Source: Oscillospiraceae bacterium (GTDB taxonomy: Bacteria; Bacillota; Clostridia; Oscillospirales; Oscillospiraceae). Taken from it: a DNA stretch of 17,116 nucleotides. The DNA is taken from positions 1 through 17,116 of the forward strand of contig JAQVYO010000018.1 in the NCBI GenBank assembly GCA_028708585.1. Direction: 5' to 3'. How positions within the stretch are numbered: the first letter of the stretch is position 1; every line of letters starts with the position of its first letter. Below the pieces are notes generated by a model. That model was not told where the DNA came from. It made no database searches and saw nothing but the letters and a program-made list of their open reading frames with translations. The position numbers were made by a program, and so were the translations under genes. Of this stretch, positions 13,371 through 17,116 are shown in pieces.

Positions 13371-14186
13371 ATGTCTTTGGCAGTCGTCAAACCAGCCATT
13401 GCGGCTTTAAAGAAATTTCCGGATGCTTCCAGCCAGCGGACCGATGAAGTGCTGCATGGAATGCAGGTGGAGATTCTGGAAACCGTTTCATCCCGATGGT
13501 GCAAAGTCCGCACATGGTACCGGTATGAAGGATACCTTCCCCTCCAAGCCCTGCAGCTGGGAAACGTCGCCTGTCTGTGGAACAAGCTTCCCAAAAAAGT
13601 GGTTTGCAGACCCTACTGCGATCTTCTCATTCATCCGGATCTCAAAAGCCGCCGCCTTCTTTCCCTGACTCGAGGCGCACTGGTTTACCCCAGCGGCAGG
13701 CAATGCATGGACGGATGGCGTAAAATCTCTCTTTGTGACGGGCGGGAAGGATACATAAAAGACAGCTGCCTGCAGCCGCCCGCCGCATTTTGCCAAGAGG
13801 AGGAAGAATCCTTCCGGCAGGACGTGGTCCGAACCGCGCTTGGTTACCTAGGCGTCCAATACCGCTGGGGCGGTAAAACCCCTTTAGGAATCGACTGTTC
13901 CGGCCTTTGCTCCATGTCCTACCTGTTAAACGGATTCGTCATTTACCGGGATGCAAAACTGGTTCCGGGCTTTCCTCTGCACCAGATCCCCCCCCGGCAG
14001 GCAAAACCCGGCGATCTGATCTTCTTTCCCGGTCATATGGCCATGTACCTGGGCGGCGGACGCATGGTCCATTCCACCGCCAAAGAAGGCAGCGACGGCG
14101 TTGTCATCAGCAGCCTTCTCCCCGGCCATCCGGATTACCGGGCGGATCTTGCGGAGCAGGTTGTATGCTTTGCCAGCATCTTTTAA
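13371..14186 (+). CDS. ykfC: NlpC/P60 gamma-D-glutamyl-L-diamino acid endopeptidase, YkfC-like
   Basis: 271 residues. Two SH3-like regions (about 1-65 and 75-137) precede an NlpC/P60 domain (about 148-268). Catalytic residues are Cys176 in LGIDCSGLC, His222 in FPGHMAMYLG and His234 in RMVHSTA. This arrangement matches YkfC of Bacillus, which cuts between D-Glu and the diamino acid of peptides with a free N-terminal L-Ala. The N-terminus has no signal peptide, which fits cytosolic recycling rather than wall lysis. AAAGGAGG lies directly upstream of the ATG. The products, L-Ala-D-Glu and diamino-acid peptides, are the substrates of the epimerase encoded two genes upstream. A C8 run at 13988-13995 falls between the catalytic Cys and His codons. 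Confidence 0.88.
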   Translation: MSLAVVKPAIAALKKFPDASSQRTDEVLHGMQVEILETVSSRWCKVRTWYRYEGYLPLQALQLGNVACLWNKLPKKVVCRPYCDLLIHPDLKSRRLLSLTRGALVYPSGRQCMDGWRKISLCDGREGYIKDSCLQPPAAFCQEEEESFRQDVVRTALGYLGVQYRWGGKTPLGIDCSGLCSMSYLLNGFVIYRDAKLVPGFPLHQIPPRQAKPGDLIFFPGHMAMYLGGGRMVHSTAKEGSDGVVISSLLPGHPDYRADLAEQVVCFASIF

Positions 14187-14194
14187 TACAAAGC

Positions 14195-14240
14195 AAAAAC
14201 CGGTCCCCTGCCGCGGCAGGAAACCGGTTTTTTTATTTTT
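14195..14240 (+). terminator. Bidirectional terminator between ykfC-like and TIM-barrel genes
   Basis: AAAAACCGGT (14195-14204) pairs with ACCGGTTTTT (14223-14232), with an inner CCTGC/GCAGG stem, followed by a T-rich tail. The A-run on the other side gives a U-tract for the converging minus-strand operon that ends at 14254. Confidence 0.85.
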
Positions 14241-14253
14241 AAGATCGGTTCTC

Positions 14254-14982
14254 CTATTTTTTCGTTTCTTCTTCAGGCTCCGTCCGCCGGGAACGATCTT
14301 CCATCTTTTTTCTGTATGTTTCCATAGAAACGGCGAAAAGATCCCCGTTGGAAGGAGGCGTATATGTAATGGCATTGGCGCCCGCCCGGATGGTCTCCAG
14401 CATGGAGGCTTCCGTAGGCCCGCCTGTGGCAATAATGGGAACGCTCGGAAACTTGGCCCGAACGGAGCGTACAATTTCCGGTGTTCTGCCCGCCCCGGAG
14501 ATGTTGAGAATATCCGCGCCCGCTTCCAGCCGCGCCTCAATATTTTCCGTTTCGGAAACCACCGTAACAACTATGGGAATCTCCAGCTGTTCTTTCAGCT
14601 GGAGAATGGTTTCATTTTCGGTGGGAGAATTGATCACAACGCCAAAGGCGCCTTCCAGCTCCGCGTCGGTGGCAAGGCTCACCACACGGGATCCGCGGGT
14701 CACGCCTCCCCCCACTCCGGCAAAGACCGGCATATCCGCCGCCAGCAGCACAGCTCTTATAATGGCAGACTGGGGGGTAAACGGATACACCGCAATGATG
14801 GCGTCTGCGTTGATATTGCGGATAATGGCCACATCCGTGGTGAAAGCCAAAGATTTAATGCGCCGGCCAAACACCCGGATACCGGATGCCTCGCTAATGC
14901 ACACGGGAATTTGCACCATATGACTGCGCAGCTTGCCCGCATAGCTTGGCACGTTCTTTTCCGTTTTTTTGATCTCGGGCAT
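14254..14982 (-). CDS. Conserved TIM-barrel protein of unknown function
   Basis: 242 residues, cytosolic. Repeating strand-helix units fit a (beta/alpha)8 barrel. The C-terminal half has VVTVVSE, GADILNISGAGRTPEIV, IIATGGPTEASM and AGANAITYTPPSNGDLF, which resemble the phosphate-binding strands 7-8 of ribulose-phosphate-binding barrels. Near the middle is VFAGVGGGVTRGSRVV. I recall close relatives across Clostridia labelled only 'hydrolase', but I cannot assign a reaction. The ATG at 14980-14982 has AAGGAGG 6 bases upstream. It follows the DUF4015-like gene after 33 bases, so the two are cotranscribed. The last 20 residues are charged and probably disordered. Confidence 0.72.
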   Translation of the reverse strand: MPEIKKTEKNVPSYAGKLRSHMVQIPVCISEASGIRVFGRRIKSLAFTTDVAIIRNINADAIIAVYPFTPQSAIIRAVLLAADMPVFAGVGGGVTRGSRVVSLATDAELEGAFGVVINSPTENETILQLKEQLEIPIVVTVVSETENIEARLEAGADILNISGAGRTPEIVRSVRAKFPSVPIIATGGPTEASMLETIRAGANAITYTPPSNGDLFAVSMETYRKKMEDRSRRTEPEEETKK

Positions 14983-15015
14983 AAAACGCCTCCTTTTTCA
15001 GCCACCCTGGCTTCA

Positions 15016-16083
15016 TTATTTTACCATATAACTAAAGCTCTTTTCGGAAGGCGAACTGGATAGAATGGAAACCAGTTTCCATTCTGCATTCTGTTCACCG
15101 GCGGTTCCGCCGCTGATATCCTGCGCCAAAGTATCCCTCTGGGACGCCGCAGCGGAAACATAAACGCGGTCCGCATAGTTTTGAAGCATCTCTCTCGTCT
15201 GCCCGGTTTCTTTGTTTTCTCCATCCTGGAGGGTGGTTTTATCAGTCACCACCGACAAGGCCACGTTATAAGGAGACACAGCCTCCTTCGTCTGCCTGCA
15301 AAAATGCTCAATGGTCTGAGAAAATGGGATTCCGGCATCCGACCCATATACAATTCGGCTGATCCGCCCGCTGTCTGGAAAGCCGCAGTGATCCAGAATG
15401 ATCTCATTGAATCCCATCTGCGCCAGCTCCTTTGCAATACCGGTAATATAATCCTGCACATCCTGAGAATAGGGGTTGATCCATCCATATCGGTCGGAAT
15501 CCAGCCAGCGGCTGTTTTCCGACGTAACCAAAGAATAAGAAAAATCGGTTTTAGAAAGCGTATTATCCCGAAAGCAGGAAATACGTGCCGCACAGTACAG
15601 TCCCTGTTCCTTGAGATCGGCAAGGATCGTTTTCAAATCGGTGCCCGATGCGCTGGTTTTAGGAGCCAGTTCCTGATCGGAAGAATAGGCCAGCTTGCCA
15701 TTTATCGTCTTAACATCGATCACAACGGCGTTCTCTTTTGCCGTTACCGCCCGGCTGACGGCGCTTTTCGTCAGCTCCGATGGGGCGTACAGTTTTGCAT
15801 AAGTCGGTTCGCCGGAAGAAACCGAAGGGGAAGGCGAGGGCGACGGGGAAGGTTCGATTACCACGGAGGGAGACTGCAGCACAGGGGAGGGAGAAACGGA
15901 CTCCTGCACGCCCACCGGAAGCTCCAAGTGCGCGCTGCCGTCCGCTCCGTAGACCATGTACCTTTTCAAATATAGAAACGCCGCAATTGCCAGCAGCAGC
16001 ACCACAATCAGAATGATCAGAAAAACACGCAAAAAAGTCTGAAAGCGGGAACGGCCCCGGTGCGGTTTATAATATTGACCCAT
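15016..16083 (-). CDS. Membrane-anchored DUF4015-like putative glycoside hydrolase
   Basis: 355 residues. A basic N-terminus and one membrane helix (about 18-40) are followed by a Ser/Pro linker (61-90, with SPSPSPSPSVS) and an extracellular barrel-like domain. NAVVIDVKTINGKLAYSS (118-135) and GWINPYSQDVQDYITGIAKEL (200-220) match DUF4015 proteins. The usual FDYxRFP block appears as LDHCGFP (230-236), so the family's characteristic Tyr and Arg are replaced. This could mean altered or lost catalysis. The ATG at 16081-16083 has AAGGAGG 6 bases upstream, and that site is tandemly duplicated. The protein is somewhat shorter than typical family members. A cell-wall or exopolysaccharide substrate is an inference from the fold only. 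Confidence 0.68.
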   Translation of the reverse strand: MGQYYKPHRGRSRFQTFLRVFLIILIVVLLLAIAAFLYLKRYMVYGADGSAHLELPVGVQESVSPSPVLQSPSVVIEPSPSPSPSPSVSSGEPTYAKLYAPSELTKSAVSRAVTAKENAVVIDVKTINGKLAYSSDQELAPKTSASGTDLKTILADLKEQGLYCAARISCFRDNTLSKTDFSYSLVTSENSRWLDSDRYGWINPYSQDVQDYITGIAKELAQMGFNEIILDHCGFPDSGRISRIVYGSDAGIPFSQTIEHFCRQTKEAVSPYNVALSVVTDKTTLQDGENKETGQTREMLQNYADRVYVSAAASQRDTLAQDISGGTAGEQNAEWKLVSILSSSPSEKSFSYMVK

Positions 16084-16122
16084 TGAATTCCTCCTTTTCA
16101 GCTTGAATTCCTCCTTTTCGGC
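16083..16122 (-). repeat. Tandem duplication of the ribosome binding site
   Basis: A 20-base unit occurs twice back to back (16083-16102 and 16103-16122), differing at one base. Each copy contains AAGGAGG on the minus strand. Only the proximal copy is correctly spaced for the DUF4015-like ATG. Confidence 0.85.
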
Positions 16123-16403
16123 TCACCTGCCAGGATCAGGCTTGTCCGGCAACGTGCCAAACCCGGTGGTTCTGCTCCATTTTCTTTTTAACCAAATCAT
16201 ATCACAGGCAGAAAAAAATGGCCAGATGGTTTTTGTCACTTTTCCAATTTTATTTCCTATTTTATCCAGATTAAAAAACGTAAGCAAGCATCTGAGTAGC
16301 TCCGCCTTCCTGCAGAGACCAAAGTTTTCCTCCTGCTTTCTGACATTGATTCCCGGAAATCGCCCGGCAGCTGGCGGTTTGTCGGTTGGGGGAGACAACA
16401 TGC
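16084..16403. other. Intergenic interval between deoC and the DUF4015-like gene
   Basis: It holds the duplicated ribosome binding site and the promoter at 16196-16224. I found no convincing terminator for deoC: a T6 run on the minus strand near 16274-16279 lacks a strong stem in front of it. No gene is supported here. Confidence 0.5.
16196..16224 (-). promoter_or_regulatory. Promoter of the DUF4015-like/TIM-barrel operon
   Basis: On the minus strand TGGCCA (16219-16224) and TATGAT (16196-16201) are separated by 17 bases, with a TGA extended -10. The start would lie near 16190, giving a leader of about 107 bases. Confidence 0.5.
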
Positions 16404-17072
16404 TCAGCCACGCTTCGCTTGCGCTTTTTCCTTCGCCAACTGCACAATGGCGCTGCTGCCCAGCCGGTCCGCCCCGGCTTGAAGCATTGTTTCCGCATCC
16501 TCCAAAGTACGAATTCCGCCGGCGGCTTTGATGCGAACGCCCGGCGGCAGGCAAGTTCGGAACAGCGCTACATCTTCCGTCGTGGCGCCTCCGCCGGCAA
16601 ACCCGGTGGATGTTTTGATATAATCCGCGCCGGACTCTGAAACTAGACGGCACATCCGTATCTTTTCTTCCCGGCTCAGAAAGCAGGTTTCCACAATTAC
16701 TTTTAAGATTTTTCCAGGGCAGGCTTTCCGCACCGCCCGCAGCTCCTCCAGCACCGCTTCGTCTTTCCCCTCTTTGACCAAGCCCAGATGAATCACCATA
16801 TCCAGTTCATCCGCTCCGTTTTCCACCGCGTCCGCCGTTTCAAAGGCTTTCACGGCGGCGGTGGCATAGCCGTTGGGAAACCCGACCACGGTACAGATTT
16901 TCATCTTGCCGGCCACATAATCCCGCGCGCGCCGGACAAAAGAAGGCGGAATACACACGGAAGCCGTTTCAAACCTTATGGCGTCGCTGCACAGTTCCCG
17001 AATGTCTTCCCAAGTCGCCGTCTGGCGCAGCAGCGTATGATCTATATGGCGCAGAAGTTCTTTTGTTTCCAT
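16404..17072 (-). CDS. deoC: Deoxyribose-phosphate aldolase
   Basis: 222 residues, the usual length for the short bacterial form. HIDHTLL (9-15) opens the barrel. GADELDMVI (87-94) carries Asp91, KVIVETC (124-130) the conserved Lys124, DYIKTSTGF (150-158) the Schiff-base Lys153, and IKAAGGIRT (181-189) Lys182. It cleaves 2-deoxyribose-5-phosphate to acetaldehyde and glyceraldehyde-3-phosphate in deoxynucleoside breakdown. The ATG at 17070-17072 has AAGGAGG about 7 bases upstream. No other deo gene is visible; the 44 bases upstream of it are too short to identify its neighbour. Confidence 0.95.
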   Translation of the reverse strand: METKELLRHIDHTLLRQTATWEDIRELCSDAIRFETASVCIPPSFVRRARDYVAGKMKICTVVGFPNGYATAAVKAFETADAVENGADELDMVIHLGLVKEGKDEAVLEELRAVRKACPGKILKVIVETCFLSREEKIRMCRLVSESGADYIKTSTGFAGGGATTEDVALFRTCLPPGVRIKAAGGIRTLEDAETMLQAGADRLGSSAIVQLAKEKAQAKRG

Positions 17073-17116
17073 TTTGCAGCCTCCTTTTGGGATGAAACCG
17101 GATGATAAAAACGCCT

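Noticed and set aside
14101..15063. A 320-codon open frame on the + strand opposite the TIM-barrel gene
   Set aside because: It mirrors a clearly coding minus-strand gene with a good ribosome binding site. Its own peptide is rich in Arg, His and Gly, shows no motif and has no ribosome binding site.
15181..15975. A 264-codon open frame on the + strand opposite the DUF4015-like gene
   Set aside because: It is a shadow of the minus-strand coding gene; the composition is not protein-like and it has no start signals.
16083..16122. Considered as the start of a CRISPR or iteron array
   Set aside because: There are only two copies with no spacers, and each copy is simply a ribosome binding site segment.
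17073..17116. A possible 3' end of a minus-strand gene upstream of deoC
   Set aside because: Only 44 bases are available, more than one frame is open, and no motif can be recognised.

Overview
The window looks like chromosomal DNA from a Gram-positive anaerobe of the class Clostridia, probably near the Oscillospiraceae/Ruminococcaceae. The evidence is a [FeFe]-hydrogenase tail, the yaaL-bofA sporulation pair, strong AAGGAGG ribosome binding sites, sigma-A-type promoters, and several families common in that class (rhomboid with a C-terminal zinc motif, DUF4428/SHOCT, DUF4015-like). There is no tRNA, rRNA, transposase, integrase, phage gene or CRISPR array, so this reads as ordinary core and semi-core genome. 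I found no clear case of a previously undescribed defence or mobile system.

Layout: 1-117 is the end of a [FeFe]-hydrogenase catalytic subunit with its terminator. 405-1253 (-) is a rhomboid-fold membrane protein that seems to lack the catalytic histidine. 1534-4166 (+) is a two-gene operon for O-acetylation of an extracellular polymer (MBOAT plus an AlgX/DltD-like SGNH protein). 4401-5156 (-) is a DUF4428/SHOCT zinc-ribbon protein. 5479-6328 (-) is rplM-rpsI with a strong promoter and a long leader. 6657-7394 (+) is a TtcA-like tRNA thiolase. 7429-8011 (-) is yaaL-bofA. 8301-10804 (-) is a dusB / ECF sigma / anti-sigma operon with translational coupling.

11064-14186 (+) holds a cytosolic murein-peptide recycling set resembling ykfB-ykfA-ykfC: L-Ala-D/L-Glu epimerase, LD-carboxypeptidase and an NlpC/P60 endopeptidase without a signal peptide. 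Together they could dismantle imported cell-wall peptides to amino acids. 14254-16083 (-) is a two-gene operon pairing a membrane-anchored DUF4015-like barrel protein with a conserved cytosolic TIM-barrel protein of unknown function. 16404-17072 (-) is deoC.

The items most worth a second look are the pseudo-rhomboid, the branched inverted-repeat structure between it and the acetylation operon, the DUF4015/TIM-barrel operon with its tandemly duplicated ribosome binding site, the dusB/ECF/anti-sigma coupling, the U-tract-less hairpin over the yaaL stop codon, and G8/C8 homopolymers inside two ykf-like genes. All identifications come from reading motifs by eye; no database search was run.
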